In this document: piece after piece, positions 55,154 to 63,977 of the stretch
How the letters are laid out: each line of letters begins with the position of its first letter
Numbering within the stretch: position 1 is the stretch's first letter
DNA from: Tianweitania sediminis
Lineage (GTDB): Bacteria > Pseudomonadota > Alphaproteobacteria > Rhizobiales > Rhizobiaceae
Length of the DNA stretch: 64,000 bases
Reading direction: 5' to 3'
Assembly: GCF_017813335.1 (NCBI RefSeq)
Contig: NZ_JAGIYY010000006.1
Span: 1 to 64,000, forward strand
The notes under the pieces: model-generated
Database searches by the model: none
The model's input: the letters and a program-made list of their open reading frames with translations, nothing else
Told to the model about the DNA's origin: nothing
Translations under genes and position numbers: made by a program

Positions 55154-55521
55154 GGTGGACAAGGTTCCTCGGTCGGGTGGATGCCGGTGGCTTCCGGACT
55201 CCGGATGCCGCGCCGGACTCCAGGCGGGGTCCAGCGGCCACCAGCGGTGTCCGGTCGGAAGGCCAGCGTTCATTGGTGTTTGCGCGGGGTCAGATGGCTC
55301 CGGCTTCCGGGTGGCTTCCCAAAAATCCGGCCCTGTCGCTGGCGATGTCCCGCGCTTCGCCCGCCAGCATACGAATATCGCCAGGAAGGACCCGTGAACT
55401 CGTCTTGAACCGGTCGAGGTCCTGGCGCGCGCGCCTCCCGCGAGGATAGCTGAAAACCTAGTCTGATCCGCTGTTTATGTCCGTTCGAAAACCGTCCGGC
55501 GGACACTTTCCTCGCTGCTGC
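55154..55521. other. 368-bp gap with no supported gene
   Basis: No convincing frame is seen. The region is GC-rich, with a run of GCGC dinucleotides near 55428, and probably holds the promoter for the methyltransferase. A GAGGAA about 13 bases before 55153 could be its ribosome site. Confidence 0.45.
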
Positions 55522-55956
55522 TCACCGCCGCACCGCGCCTGCAAGCTCAATTACCTTGCGCTTCGAATAGCTGCGATTGAGCCGCCGACCATTGAGCCGG
55601 AACGCAATGACGCACAGCGCATACAGCCAGCGCTCGTGCGCCGCCGACCGCTGCAGTCCCACCGTCCAGCAGATGGTTTTCCAACGCTCGCCGTGCGCAC
55701 GCAGCCAGATGATCTTGCCGTCAACAGGGTCGAGCCCCACCGTCCAGCTGAGCGTCTCCTCCATCCGACTGATGGCGGCGGGCGACGGTACGATGCGCAT
55801 TGGCTGGGGCTGCTGTCCAACCTTGTCGGCGAAGTCATGGACGACCTCCGGCCATGTGCTGAAGTATCCCTGCCGCCGCGGTTCGGGCAGTCGCTTGAGC
55901 ACGTAAGCGGCTTGAGCCAGACGTTCCTCGACGAGGCTGGGTGTCCATTGGGTCAT
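55522..55956 (-). CDS. DUF6362 family phage protein
   Basis: The 144-residue protein (MTQWTPSLVEERLAQAAYVLKRLPEPRRQGYFSTWPEV) matches DUF6362, with RWKTICWTVGLQRSAAHERWLYAL forming a probable helix-turn-helix. It may be a late-gene regulator; position before the packaging genes agrees. It overlaps its upstream neighbour by four bases. Confidence 0.75.
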   Translation of the reverse strand: MTQWTPSLVEERLAQAAYVLKRLPEPRRQGYFSTWPEVVHDFADKVGQQPQPMRIVPSPAAISRMEETLSWTVGLDPVDGKIIWLRAHGERWKTICWTVGLQRSAAHERWLYALCVIAFRLNGRRLNRSYSKRKVIELAGAVRR

Positions 55957-56150
55957 CGGCGCGCCTCCTTCGCCTGATCGCGATCGCCATAGAGCTTGTC
56001 GCCGAGTTGCCGGATCAGTTCACGTTCGGGCCAGGTCAGCCGGTCATCATCGAGCGACACCGCGAGGACGCGCTGCTCCCGCCAGCCCTCGCGCTTGACC
56101 TCTTCGGGGCTGCGGCGCTGTCCGCCATAACCTCGTGGCGCCCACCTCAC
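55953..56150 (-). CDS. Small basic phage protein
   Basis: Sixty-five residues from a GTG that overlaps the RuvC-like stop (GTGA). The N-terminal 20 residues are Arg/Gly-rich (MRWAPRGYGGQRRSPEEVKR) and the rest helical with mixed charge. No family recognised; overlaps on both sides support that it is translated. Confidence 0.55.
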   Translation of the reverse strand: MRWAPRGYGGQRRSPEEVKREGWREQRVLAVSLDDDRLTWPERELIRQLGDKLYGDRDQAKEARR

Positions 56151-56680
56151 AGCACACCTCCCCGGGTCTCCATCGCCCAGAGCAGGATGGCGATTGCATC
56201 GGCCTCATTATCGTCGGCGGGCTGGAATCCACGCTCGCGCATTGCGGCCAACACGGCTTCCTTGCCGGCGTTTCCCTTGCCGGTGGCGAAGCGTTTGATC
56301 GTGCCGACCGGAACGCCCTGATAGGCGACGCCCCTGCGCTCGCACCACGCGGTCAACGTCGCCAGGAAGCCGCCGTAGAGGTGGGCCGCATCGGTTCCAA
56401 TGTGGCGGCGGACCTCTTCGAAATAGATCGAGGCCAGCCCGCCGCTATCGTCGGCCAGCTGTTCGAGCCAGTGCTGGAAGCGCAGATACCGCATGCCGCC
56501 GCCGTCGTAGCGCCCGGTCCGGAAGGTCGCGGTGCCACTGTGAACGATCCCGTTGACAAGGCTCGCCCAGCCGGTGGTGGTCCCGAGGTCAAGAGCGAGG
56601 ATGGTGCTGCCGGCACAAGCGGAAGCAACGTGCACGGGAGAGAGATCGGCTACGGGGATGGGTGATGGATGCATATTCAT
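56147..56680 (-). CDS. RuvC-like Holliday junction resolvase
   Basis: The 177-residue protein has an RNase H fold: ILALDLGTTTGWASL (first catalytic Asp), IYFEEVRRHIGTDA (Glu), and DDNEADAIAILLWAM (C-terminal Asp pair). It resolves branched DNA before packaging. Start 56680 has AAGGAT seven bases upstream; longer frames upstream run through the repeat array and are not coding. It lies downstream of the hairpin repeats. Confidence 0.85.
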   Translation of the reverse strand: MNMHPSPIPVADLSPVHVASACAGSTILALDLGTTTGWASLVNGIVHSGTATFRTGRYDGGGMRYLRFQHWLEQLADDSGGLASIYFEEVRRHIGTDAAHLYGGFLATLTAWCERRGVAYQGVPVGTIKRFATGKGNAGKEAVLAAMRERGFQPADDNEADAIAILLWAMETRGGVL

Positions 56681-57093
56681 GCGGATTGATCCTTCTCGTG
56701 TGCTGTCGGGGATGAGAGGTCCGGCACGCCATGCGCACGCGAAGCCCCTGGGGGTGGGCGAGGGAGAACCCGCCTGCGGCGTTCTCCCCCACCCCTGAAG
56801 GGGGTGGCTTTCACCCCCACAACTTGGGAGGCCAGACAATGCCTTGTTCTTGTTCCGGAATTTCATGCTGGGGATGGACTGGGGAGCCGCCGCTTCCCCA
56901 ACTTGAACCTGCGCAGCCCATCGGGGACGCGCGAGCAGCAGCGCAGGTAGTTGGAAGAGGTCTTCCCAACTTGACGCTGCGCAACAGGGGGCAGTCGTGC
57001 GGACTGGGGCGCAGGAAGTTGGAAGCCGCTTTCCCAACTTCCCCAACTTGAAGCTGCGCAAGTCTGCGCATGATGCGGATCGACCTAGGGCAA
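56681..57093. other. 413-bp gap holding the hairpin repeat array
   Basis: The gap between the primase-helicase stop and the resolvase start contains the alternating repeats listed separately (56893-57060), plus a short CCCAACTT-rich tract. No gene is supported. Confidence 0.7.
56893..57060. repeat. Alternating direct and inverted repeats forming hairpins
   Basis: Three direct copies of CTTCC(C)CAACTTGAxxCTGCGCA lie at 56893-56915, 56962-56983 and 57038-57060. Two inverted copies (GCGCAGG(T/A)AGTTGGAAG) lie at 56942-56958 and 57010-57026, each just before a direct copy, so each pair can fold into a long stem-loop. Confidence 0.85.
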
Positions 57094-59379
57094 TCATTCG
57101 GCGCCCTCCGGATAGACCCAGATGCCGGGATTTTCGACCGGCAGGGCGGCCCCCGTTTGGGGGCACTTGTACGTGCTGGGCAGGACCGGAATCTGCTCCG
57201 GGATGACCTCGCCGGTCTCGAGATCGGCCGCCTCTTCACCGGTCGGGAACACCATGTCCTCGACGCAGAGATAGCCAAACTTCGACTTGGAGGTGGGCAG
57301 GCCAAAGGGTGCGCCGTCGCGCACGAACTTGATGAACCCCTTGGTCGCGAGCACGCTGATCCGATCGCGGATCGTGTCCTTGCCGCCGAGCCCGGCGCGG
57401 TTCTCGAAGCTCTCGGCAAACTGCAGCGCCGTGTAGAGCCGCCCGGCCTGCGCTTCATCGAAGAGCAATTGAAGGATGACGTCGTGCTTTCGGACGCGCT
57501 CGGCATCGAGCTTTTCGCCGAACTCACGCCGGACGATCCGTTCGCCGGAGCGGTCGATCTCGACCCAGCGCCCACCGGCCTTGTCGACGACCATCGGCTC
57601 GATGCCCGGCCCATTGCGCAGCTCGAAATGCAACATCCGCTCCGGGCGCTCCTCATCGGGCCGGTGCATGATGATGCCGGAGCTGTAGAAGCTGCGAAGC
57701 GATCCGGCGCCCGAGAGCGCCATGAACGGATCCTCGACCAACTGCTTCTTGGTGATCTTGCGCGTGTGGTGACAAAGGATCACGCCGGCATCGGGCGCGA
57801 CAGCGTCGCGCAATGCCTCGACCCGCTCCTGCAGGAAGAAGAGCATCGCCGTGTTGTCGTTCTCGCCACCTCCGTCAGGGCCGCCATCGAAGAGGTTGCG
57901 GATCGGATCGATGCAGAGGATGTCGGGTGCGCCATGTCCGTAATGAGCACGAGCGGCAGCGACGGCGAGAGCGACCCCGCCGGCGTCGAGCAGCATGCGC
58001 ACCTTGGGCGTGGCGACCAGATTATCGCGCGCCATCGCCAGGAGAGCGGGATCGACTCGGATGGCCTGGAGACGCTCCCGGAGATAATGGTACTGGATCT
58101 CGGCCTGCAGATAGAAGATCCGCAGCGGCCGGCTCGGCGCAAAACCGAGGAACGGCACGCCCGCTGCCATATGGACGAGCAGGCTGATGAGGAAATCGCT
58201 CTTGCCGACCTTCGGCGCGCCGCCGAGCACCAGCATCCCGCCCGGAGTCAGCAAGCGCGGAGCGATGATGTCCTCCGGCATCGGGCTCAAATCATCGAGC
58301 AGCGCGCCGAGTGTGAAGGCCGGCAGTGCCGACATGGGTGGGGCGGAGAGCCGCTCGAGCGCCGGCCCATGGCGTTCCTCGTGCAGTCTCCAGAGGCGCT
58401 GCGCGTCCGAGGCGAGTCGGTCGAGCGGCCAGCTGGGACGGAGCTGGGCGGCGTTGTACTGACAGATCGCCTCCCAGGCCTCATCCCGGCTCATGCGGCC
58501 TTCGTGGGCCATCCGCACATAGTGACCGATCGCAGCGCTTGCGCCCTGAAAGCGCGACCAGTCGTCCGCGCCGCCTTCGCGGACCGGCGTCTTCAGGATC
58601 TCGTCGATTGATGGTTTGTCGGCCGCTGGTCCTGGCTCGGAACCAACACCCGCGAGCGGCGGCATGTCCGCGACGAGTTCGGCGAAATCGCCGAGATGGA
58701 CCTCGACCCAAGGGCTGTGGCGGCGGATGTTTACCAGCCGTCTGAAACCGCCCTTGTGATAAACCGAGCCGGCCAAACGGATGGGCTGGTGAGCCGATCG
58801 GAAATGGGTGTCGCCGCCGACTTTGACCGCAATGTCGCCCCGCAGCCGGCAAAGGAGCGCAATGTCCTCGCCCTCGGCCGGTTCGCTCAGGCGCCACCAG
58901 ACATGGAGCTTGTCCAGGCCATCTGGCGTGCGGCCGCCGCTTTCAACGAGCAGCGTCGGTTCGCCGAGATGCCGGATGAGATGATCGAGCTTGGCTGTGA
59001 TGTCGCCCGCGTCGAGATCGACCAGAACGGTCTGCATTTGCCGGACGTCGGCGGCCTTCGCCTTGCCGGTCTCAGCGACCGTCCCCGGCACCACATAGAA
59101 GGCCGCGCCCTCGCGCGCCGCCCAGCTGGCGAAGGCCCCCGCTTTCTCGAGAAGACTGTCGCCGATCTCGATCCAGGCATTATGGGGGCGGCCGTCGATG
59201 CCCTGGCCCTTGTCGACGAAGCCCCGCAGCGGCACCCAGCCCTCGCAATAGCCGAAGACAACGTCGAGAAAGATTGCAATCTGCTCGGGATCCGGCTCGA
59301 TATCGAAGGGATCTGCTTGCGGGGCGGCATCGTTGAAATCCCGCCATGCATCGAGGGAGACGACCTTGTTCTCACTCAT
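57094..59379 (-). CDS. Bifunctional primase-helicase-like protein (AAA/RepA ATPase)
   Basis: The 761-residue protein joins an N-terminal primase-like domain (VLVDLDAGD about 118-126 as the metal-binding acidic motif; HQPIRLAGSVYHKGG about 197) to a RecA-like helicase with Walker A GGAPKVGKSD (about 384-393) and Walker B DILCIDPIRNLF. This is the replication engine of many small prophages. The ATG at 59379 overlaps the nuclease stop (ATGA). Confidence 0.85.
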   Translation of the reverse strand: MSENKVVSLDAWRDFNDAAPQADPFDIEPDPEQIAIFLDVVFGYCEGWVPLRGFVDKGQGIDGRPHNAWIEIGDSLLEKAGAFASWAAREGAAFYVVPGTVAETGKAKAADVRQMQTVLVDLDAGDITAKLDHLIRHLGEPTLLVESGGRTPDGLDKLHVWWRLSEPAEGEDIALLCRLRGDIAVKVGGDTHFRSAHQPIRLAGSVYHKGGFRRLVNIRRHSPWVEVHLGDFAELVADMPPLAGVGSEPGPAADKPSIDEILKTPVREGGADDWSRFQGASAAIGHYVRMAHEGRMSRDEAWEAICQYNAAQLRPSWPLDRLASDAQRLWRLHEERHGPALERLSAPPMSALPAFTLGALLDDLSPMPEDIIAPRLLTPGGMLVLGGAPKVGKSDFLISLLVHMAAGVPFLGFAPSRPLRIFYLQAEIQYHYLRERLQAIRVDPALLAMARDNLVATPKVRMLLDAGGVALAVAAARAHYGHGAPDILCIDPIRNLFDGGPDGGGENDNTAMLFFLQERVEALRDAVAPDAGVILCHHTRKITKKQLVEDPFMALSGAGSLRSFYSSGIIMHRPDEERPERMLHFELRNGPGIEPMVVDKAGGRWVEIDRSGERIVRREFGEKLDAERVRKHDVILQLLFDEAQAGRLYTALQFAESFENRAGLGGKDTIRDRISVLATKGFIKFVRDGAPFGLPTSKSKFGYLCVEDMVFPTGEEAADLETGEVIPEQIPVLPSTYKCPQTGAALPVENPGIWVYPEGAE

Positions 59380-60143
59380 GCCGACAACCCCCAGCAGCGA
59401 TCCGCCCACGGGCACATTCGGCATTCGTGAAAATCGCGCGTCGTGGCGATGCGGGGAAGCAGCTCTCCTGCGTCCGTTGCCTGCAGGATCCGCACGCCGC
59501 GGTCGCTCATGCGCTGGGCCAGCACTGCGTCGAACGGTACGAGCTCGTGGTGGAGTTCGGCGGTGTCCTTGTTGATGGCGGTGAACAGCGCCGGATTGGC
59601 GGACATGCCCGGCACCTGCGCTTCCATGTAGGCTTGGTAGAGCGAGATCTGCGCCGCGTAGATGGGCTTTGCCAGAACGACGCCCCTGGCTACGGTGTCG
59701 CGCCAGTTCTTCGCGTTCATCGTCTTGCATTCCCAGAGCGCCGGAACCTTGATCTGCAGCGGCTCCGGTGCGGCGGCGATGATTCCGTCGACATGCCCGC
59801 GAATACGTCCGCCGGCGGCAGAGAAGCCGAATTGCTCCCCGTCCGGGTGATTGCCCTTGCGGGTGTAGAGATCGAACCCGGCGCCGCGCAGCCACCGGAT
59901 CGCGAGGTCTTCGAGGGCGTGTCCGATCTCGAAGATTCGCAGTGTCCGCCCGCCGAAATCGGCGCCTTCGTCCTTCGAAGCTCCGGCAAACTCGAACTGC
60001 AAGGCGCGCTCGCAGGCGTGTCCGAGGCGAGAGCCTCCGAGATAAGTTCGTGGCGGGATTGCCGCTCGTTCAGCAACGATCGCCTCGTCAATGACCGTGT
60101 TGATGTGTTCCGCGCAGCTGGCGCGGTGATTGTAGTCGAGCAT
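59376..60143 (-). CDS. PD-(D/E)XK nuclease with Fe-S-type cysteines
   Basis: The 255-residue protein has Asp119 in IRGHVDGII and ALWECKTM (Glu138-x-Lys140) of the PD-(D/E)XK fold. Cys44 (GHACERALQF) and a C-terminal CRMCPWADRC (Cys241, 244, 250) match the four-cysteine iron-sulfur cage of AddB/Cas4-type nucleases. It probably acts as an exonuclease in phage recombination with the annealing ATPase. Confidence 0.82.
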   Translation of the reverse strand: MLDYNHRASCAEHINTVIDEAIVAERAAIPPRTYLGGSRLGHACERALQFEFAGASKDEGADFGGRTLRIFEIGHALEDLAIRWLRGAGFDLYTRKGNHPDGEQFGFSAAGGRIRGHVDGIIAAAPEPLQIKVPALWECKTMNAKNWRDTVARGVVLAKPIYAAQISLYQAYMEAQVPGMSANPALFTAINKDTAELHHELVPFDAVLAQRMSDRGVRILQATDAGELLPRIATTRDFHECRMCPWADRCWGLSA

Positions 60144-60541
60144 CAGAACGGCACCTCCGCGTCGGCACTTGCCGCGATGCCGTGCATGGCGTCCTGAAAG
60201 CCGCCGACGGCGACCTCGATGAGCGTCAGCACCTGCGCCTCGGAGAGGTCGGAGAGGCGCGCTTGCCAGCCGATCTCCTCCATGATTTCGGCGAGCGGTT
60301 TCATCGCGGCGCGGATCGCCGCCGTCTCGTGTTCGGTAAGGTCAACCATGGCCCAGCGCTCCCGCGCCAAGCGCGTCCAGAAGCCTTGGCAAGCCATCGA
60401 GCAGAACCAGACCGAGGGGCGCGGTTGCTTGGACCGCACGGGGTCGGACCAGCCAAAGCCACGGGTTGGCCGCCGACATACGGCGCAGAGCGTCCCACGC
60501 GGATGCCAGAGCCGCAGGCGATCGGAGACGGACGTGACCAT
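60143..60541 (-). CDS. DUF6511 zinc-finger-like phage protein
   Basis: The 132-residue protein has two Cys pairs (LCAVCRRPTRGFGW and WFCSMACQGF) forming a probable treble-clef zinc site and a helical C-terminal half. It fits DUF6511, seen beside phage nucleases and helicases. Start 60541 is chosen from GGAGGG six bases upstream, over a GTG at 60547. Confidence 0.75.
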   Translation of the reverse strand: MVTSVSDRLRLWHPRGTLCAVCRRPTRGFGWSDPVRSKQPRPSVWFCSMACQGFWTRLARERWAMVDLTEHETAAIRAAMKPLAEIMEEIGWQARLSDLSEAQVLTLIEVAVGGFQDAMHGIAASADAEVPF

Positions 60542-60553
60542 GAGCACCCTCCA

Positions 60554-62245
60554 TCACGCCGCCGCTCCGATCAGTGTCTGGGGATCAGCGTCGGCCGCCC
60601 CGAAGACGAGGGAGCGGATAGCATCGCGGTTGAAGCGGAAGGACAGCAACGCCGAGGCCTGGTAGCGGGTGAGCCCGAAGTCCTGCCGGTATTCTGCCGG
60701 CAGGAAGGCGAGTTGCCGGCTGGTCGGCGGCTCATTGAGCCAGCGACGCGTCTTGTGGGCGCTCTCGTCGCTCTCATGCTCGTTGAGCCAATCGTCGGCT
60801 GCCGCGAGGCACACAGTACGCTCGCCCAGCGCCAGCAGATGCGGCCGCTGCTTCTGCAGGCCGCCGACGCCATACCAGCGTCCGCCCAGAAAGAAGACAC
60901 CGCCCCAGGCGTTGAAGCCGTTGGCGACAAGCGCAGCATCATCGCCGAAGAGATCGCACCAGCGGAAACTCGACCGCTTCAGGAGATCAATCTCCGACAT
61001 CACGAAGTCGCCAAGCGGGGTTGCTTCGCCGCCTTCAGGGCGCTCCCAGCGATGACCGCACAGCGGGCATTCGGTGGTGGCGAGCGGCACAACGGCGCCG
61101 CAGTCGGGGCAATCCTTTGCTGGTGCCTCGCCGGAGGGCTCATGGCCGTTCAGGTCGACGTCCTGCTCCAGCGATCCATGCAGCAGGGTCGAGGTGCCGA
61201 AATCGAGCACGATGCAGTCAGTCTTGACGATGCCCGGATGCTCTTCGGGCGAGACCGTGCGCAGGCCCCGGCCGACCATCTGGATCATGGTCGACTTGTA
61301 GGAACTCGGCCGCAGCAGCACGACGCAGCTGGTCGGCGGGTGATCCCAGCCTTCGGTCAGGACCGCGACGTTGACAACGACCCTGAGTTCCCCGGCGCCA
61401 TAGGTGTCGAGTGTCGCCTTGCGGTCCACATCGCTCATGTCGCCGTAGATCAACCCCGCAGCGATGCCCGCCGCGTTGAAAGCGTCAGTGACGTTGCGAG
61501 CGTGGTCGACGGTGGAGCAGAACACCACCGTCTGGCGCTCGCTCGCCTTCTCCTGCCAATGTCGAATGACCGCTTCGGTGACCGGCGAGCGGTTCATGAT
61601 CGCGTCGACCTCGGCCATGTCGAAATCGTCGGCGGTGCGGCGCACCCTGGTGAGCTGATCCTGGACGCCGACATCGATGACGAAGGTGCGCGGGGGCACG
61701 AGGTGGCCGGAGGCAATCAACTCCCCGATCCGGATCTGATCGGCAACGTTCGAGAACACCGGGCGCAGCCCGCGCTTGTCGACCCGGTTGGGGGTGGCGG
61801 TAACGCCATAAATGCGGCACATCGGATTGCGCTTGAGCGCGGTGTCGATGATGCGCCGATAGCTGTCTGCCGCCGCGTGATGCGCCTCGTCGATCACCAG
61901 GAGGTCGAGCGCAGGGATCTGATCGAGATTGCTGGCGCGTGCCAGCGTCGGCACCATCGCAAAGGTGACCTGTCCGCCCCAGGATTTCTCCTTGGCATCG
62001 ACGACCGAGGTCGTAATCCTCGAGTTCACCCGGCCGAACTTGCTGCGGTTCTGGACGGTCAGTTCGTCGCGGTGGGCAAGCACGCAGGCCTTGGCTTCGG
62101 TCTCGGCGACCATGCGCCCGGCGACCGCAGAGAGCATGATCGTCTTGCCCGCTCCGGTCGGGGCGACGCCGAGGGTGTTTCCATGCTCGCCGAGCGCGCG
62201 GACGCTGCGCTCGACGAACTGCTTCTGGCGAGGGCGCAGCAGCAT
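60554..62245 (-). CDS. DEAH-box superfamily 2 helicase
   Basis: The 563-residue enzyme has APTGAGKTIM (Walker A, about 28-37), LLVIDEAHH (Walker B/DEAH, about 115-123), GVTATPNRVDKRGL (motif III), and QMVGRGLRT (motif VI). A C-terminal zinc ribbon (CPDCGAVVPLATTECPLCG, about 379-397) follows. GAGGAG precedes the ATG at 62245. It should unwind or remodel DNA for phage replication. Confidence 0.92.
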   Translation of the reverse strand: MLLRPRQKQFVERSVRALGEHGNTLGVAPTGAGKTIMLSAVAGRMVAETEAKACVLAHRDELTVQNRSKFGRVNSRITTSVVDAKEKSWGGQVTFAMVPTLARASNLDQIPALDLLVIDEAHHAAADSYRRIIDTALKRNPMCRIYGVTATPNRVDKRGLRPVFSNVADQIRIGELIASGHLVPPRTFVIDVGVQDQLTRVRRTADDFDMAEVDAIMNRSPVTEAVIRHWQEKASERQTVVFCSTVDHARNVTDAFNAAGIAAGLIYGDMSDVDRKATLDTYGAGELRVVVNVAVLTEGWDHPPTSCVVLLRPSSYKSTMIQMVGRGLRTVSPEEHPGIVKTDCIVLDFGTSTLLHGSLEQDVDLNGHEPSGEAPAKDCPDCGAVVPLATTECPLCGHRWERPEGGEATPLGDFVMSEIDLLKRSSFRWCDLFGDDAALVANGFNAWGGVFFLGGRWYGVGGLQKQRPHLLALGERTVCLAAADDWLNEHESDESAHKTRRWLNEPPTSRQLAFLPAEYRQDFGLTRYQASALLSFRFNRDAIRSLVFGAADADPQTLIGAAA

Positions 62246-62255
62246 GGCGTGCTCC

Positions 62256-62843
62256 TCACTGTGCCCAGGAGGGGCGCACGCCCGGCTGCGGCATCGAGGA
62301 CTGGGGAGCAAAAGTCTGGGGCTGCGGCGGCGCCACCGTGCCGGCTGCGCCCATGATGGCCGCGTATTCCTTGTGGTCCGGCGTCACCGCCGCGCGAACC
62401 TCGTTCTTCTCGTCGCCATTGGTGTCCGTGCCAACATCGATCTTCGCAACGAACTCGAGCCCGTCAAGATCGGCGAAGCTGCTGATGCGGCGGGCGGACT
62501 GCGCCTGTGCAGAAAGGTCCTTGTCCGAGATGCCGCGCGCAGAATTCAGCATGCCGCGGATCAGGCTGCGGCCCATGTTTGCCCAATCCGGGCCCTTCGG
62601 GCTGTAGAGCCCGATCAGGGTGAAGATCTTGCGCCGGGCGTACGGCCCTTCAAGCACCGTGAACTCGCCCGAGAGGTAGACCGAACCGGTCGTTCCCCGC
62701 GTGGCGTATCCACCGGTCCAGCCCTGCGCCGGGTCGTCGAAACCGCCCGGGCGGATCGTCAGGCGGACCTTGGCCAGCGTGCCCTTGGGGATGATGTTGG
62801 TGTTCTGCTTGGCGTCGTTGAAGTCGTTCCAGGATCCAGACAT
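62256..62843 (-). CDS. SSB-like phage protein
   Basis: The 195-residue protein has an OB-fold-like middle (LAKVRLTIRPGGFDDP, SVYLSGEFTVLEGPYARRKIFTLIGLY) and a disordered Pro/Gln tail, as in phage single-stranded DNA-binding proteins. Its place directly downstream of the Sak4-like ATPase is the usual annealing-protein/SSB pair. Identification is by layout, not a clear motif. Confidence 0.6.
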   Translation of the reverse strand: MSGSWNDFNDAKQNTNIIPKGTLAKVRLTIRPGGFDDPAQGWTGGYATRGTTGSVYLSGEFTVLEGPYARRKIFTLIGLYSPKGPDWANMGRSLIRGMLNSARGISDKDLSAQAQSARRISSFADLDGLEFVAKIDVGTDTNGDEKNEVRAAVTPDHKEYAAIMGAAGTVAPPQPQTFAPQSSMPQPGVRPSWAQ

Positions 62844-62860
62844 GACTGGGCTCTCCTCGT

Positions 62861-63748
62861 TCAGGCGTTTTCGGATTGGGTGGGCGTGTAGGTGGCCGGA
62901 GCGGCGGCGGCCGGTGATGGGCTGCGATAGTCGAGCCGCTCGGAAGCGGGTTTCACCGGCCCTCGAATCTTCGCCATGAGACGGCCGAGATGTGGCTCCT
63001 CGACAGACAGGAGCCGGCCGGAGCGGTCCTTAGCCGGGAAGTTCCAGGGATTGATGGTCTGGCAGACAAAGGCGCGGTAGGGCGTGCCCGCCTCGTCCTT
63101 GATCTCGGCCATCGTCAGGACTTCATCGACGATGCCGGGGAGCTCGAGGCCGGTCTTCGACCCGTCGATCTGCGCCGAGAAGACGCGCCGGTTGAAGTCG
63201 TCGAGCTTCTCGTCGAGGATCCCGACGAACCAGACGTTCTTTGCTCGCGTGTGCTGCAGATGGGTGAGCCACGCGATCATCTCGCGGCCGTGCAGTCCGT
63301 ATGCGCCGCGGATGTCGGGCTTGCCGGTCTTTTCCGAAAAGGCCTCCGGCTGACCCTTGCACCACTGGAAGCAGAGTCTGGCCGCAACGGTGATCGAGTC
63401 GATGAAGATGGTCCGGTAGCCATCGAGCCCTGATGGATCGCCGAAGCGGTCGCACACTGCAGCGTGGTGGGCGTCGCTATAGACCTGGTCGTCCCGGAGC
63501 GCCGGATTGGGCCCGCCGATGAAGACGGCGAAGTCGCGGCATTCGGCCCATGTACGCGGTCGGACGCTGTCACCGGGCCAACCTTCTATGGCGAGGTCGC
63601 CCGCCTCCAGATCGATGAAGAGCGTGGTGGCCGGATCGAGCGTCCACAGCAGACTGGTCTTGCCGATGCCGGACTTGCCGAAAATTGCACCCTTGATGCC
63701 ACGCGGTTCGGCGAGCCGCTGATCGGCCGAAATGATGGGGAGGGTCAT
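62861..63748 (-). CDS. Sak4-like RecA-fold ATPase (recombinase)
   Basis: The 295-residue protein has Walker A (AIFGKSGIGKTSLL, about 21-34) and RTIFIDSITVAARLCFQW (Walker B, about 111-128), the core of Sak4-type single-strand annealing ATPases. It likely promotes recombination with the neighbouring SSB-like protein. GGGGAGG precedes the ATG. The Pro/Ala-rich C-terminus is variable. Confidence 0.82.
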   Translation of the reverse strand: MTLPIISADQRLAEPRGIKGAIFGKSGIGKTSLLWTLDPATTLFIDLEAGDLAIEGWPGDSVRPRTWAECRDFAVFIGGPNPALRDDQVYSDAHHAAVCDRFGDPSGLDGYRTIFIDSITVAARLCFQWCKGQPEAFSEKTGKPDIRGAYGLHGREMIAWLTHLQHTRAKNVWFVGILDEKLDDFNRRVFSAQIDGSKTGLELPGIVDEVLTMAEIKDEAGTPYRAFVCQTINPWNFPAKDRSGRLLSVEEPHLGRLMAKIRGPVKPASERLDYRSPSPAAAAPATYTPTQSENA

Positions 63749-63749
63749 T

Positions 63750-63977
63750 TCATTCCTCCCCGGCCCGGATGAGCCTGAAGGTCATCTTGCCAGTGCGGAC
63801 CGTACGAGCCGGTTCGAAGATCTTGCGGATGTGGGAAGGCCAGGCCGCATAAGCGCGCTCGGTGATGTCGAACTTCGTCCTGACGTATTCGGCAGGGTCT
63901 TCGCAAGCGGCTCTGATCTTTTCGACGAGCGCAGCTAGGATATGCTGGTCCCAATCGACCCTCTTGGGCGTGGTCAC
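63750..63977 (-). CDS. Small hypothetical phage protein
   Basis: Seventy-five residues from a GTG overlapping the upstream stop (GTGA). MTTPKRVDWDQHILAALVEK and FDITERAYAAWPSHIRKIFE suggest two helices with a basic C-terminal strand. It precedes the recombinase gene by one base and is likely co-expressed. No domain recognised. Confidence 0.6.
   Translation of the reverse strand: MTTPKRVDWDQHILAALVEKIRAACEDPAEYVRTKFDITERAYAAWPSHIRKIFEPARTVRTGKMTFRLIRAGEE

Noticed and set aside
56681-57166. N-terminal extension of the RuvC-like gene through the repeat array
   Set aside because: The extension encodes repeat-derived sequence with Cys/Ser/Pro bias, and the ATG at 56680 has its own ribosome site.
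59380-59895. N-terminal extension of the primase-helicase
   Set aside because: It overlaps the nuclease gene in another frame and reads Arg/His-rich; the ATG at 59379 has the usual ATGA overlap.
60182-62356. Long plus-strand open frame (724 codons) over the helicase
   Set aside because: Antisense to the DEAH helicase and DUF6511 genes; no ribosome site or recognisable domain.
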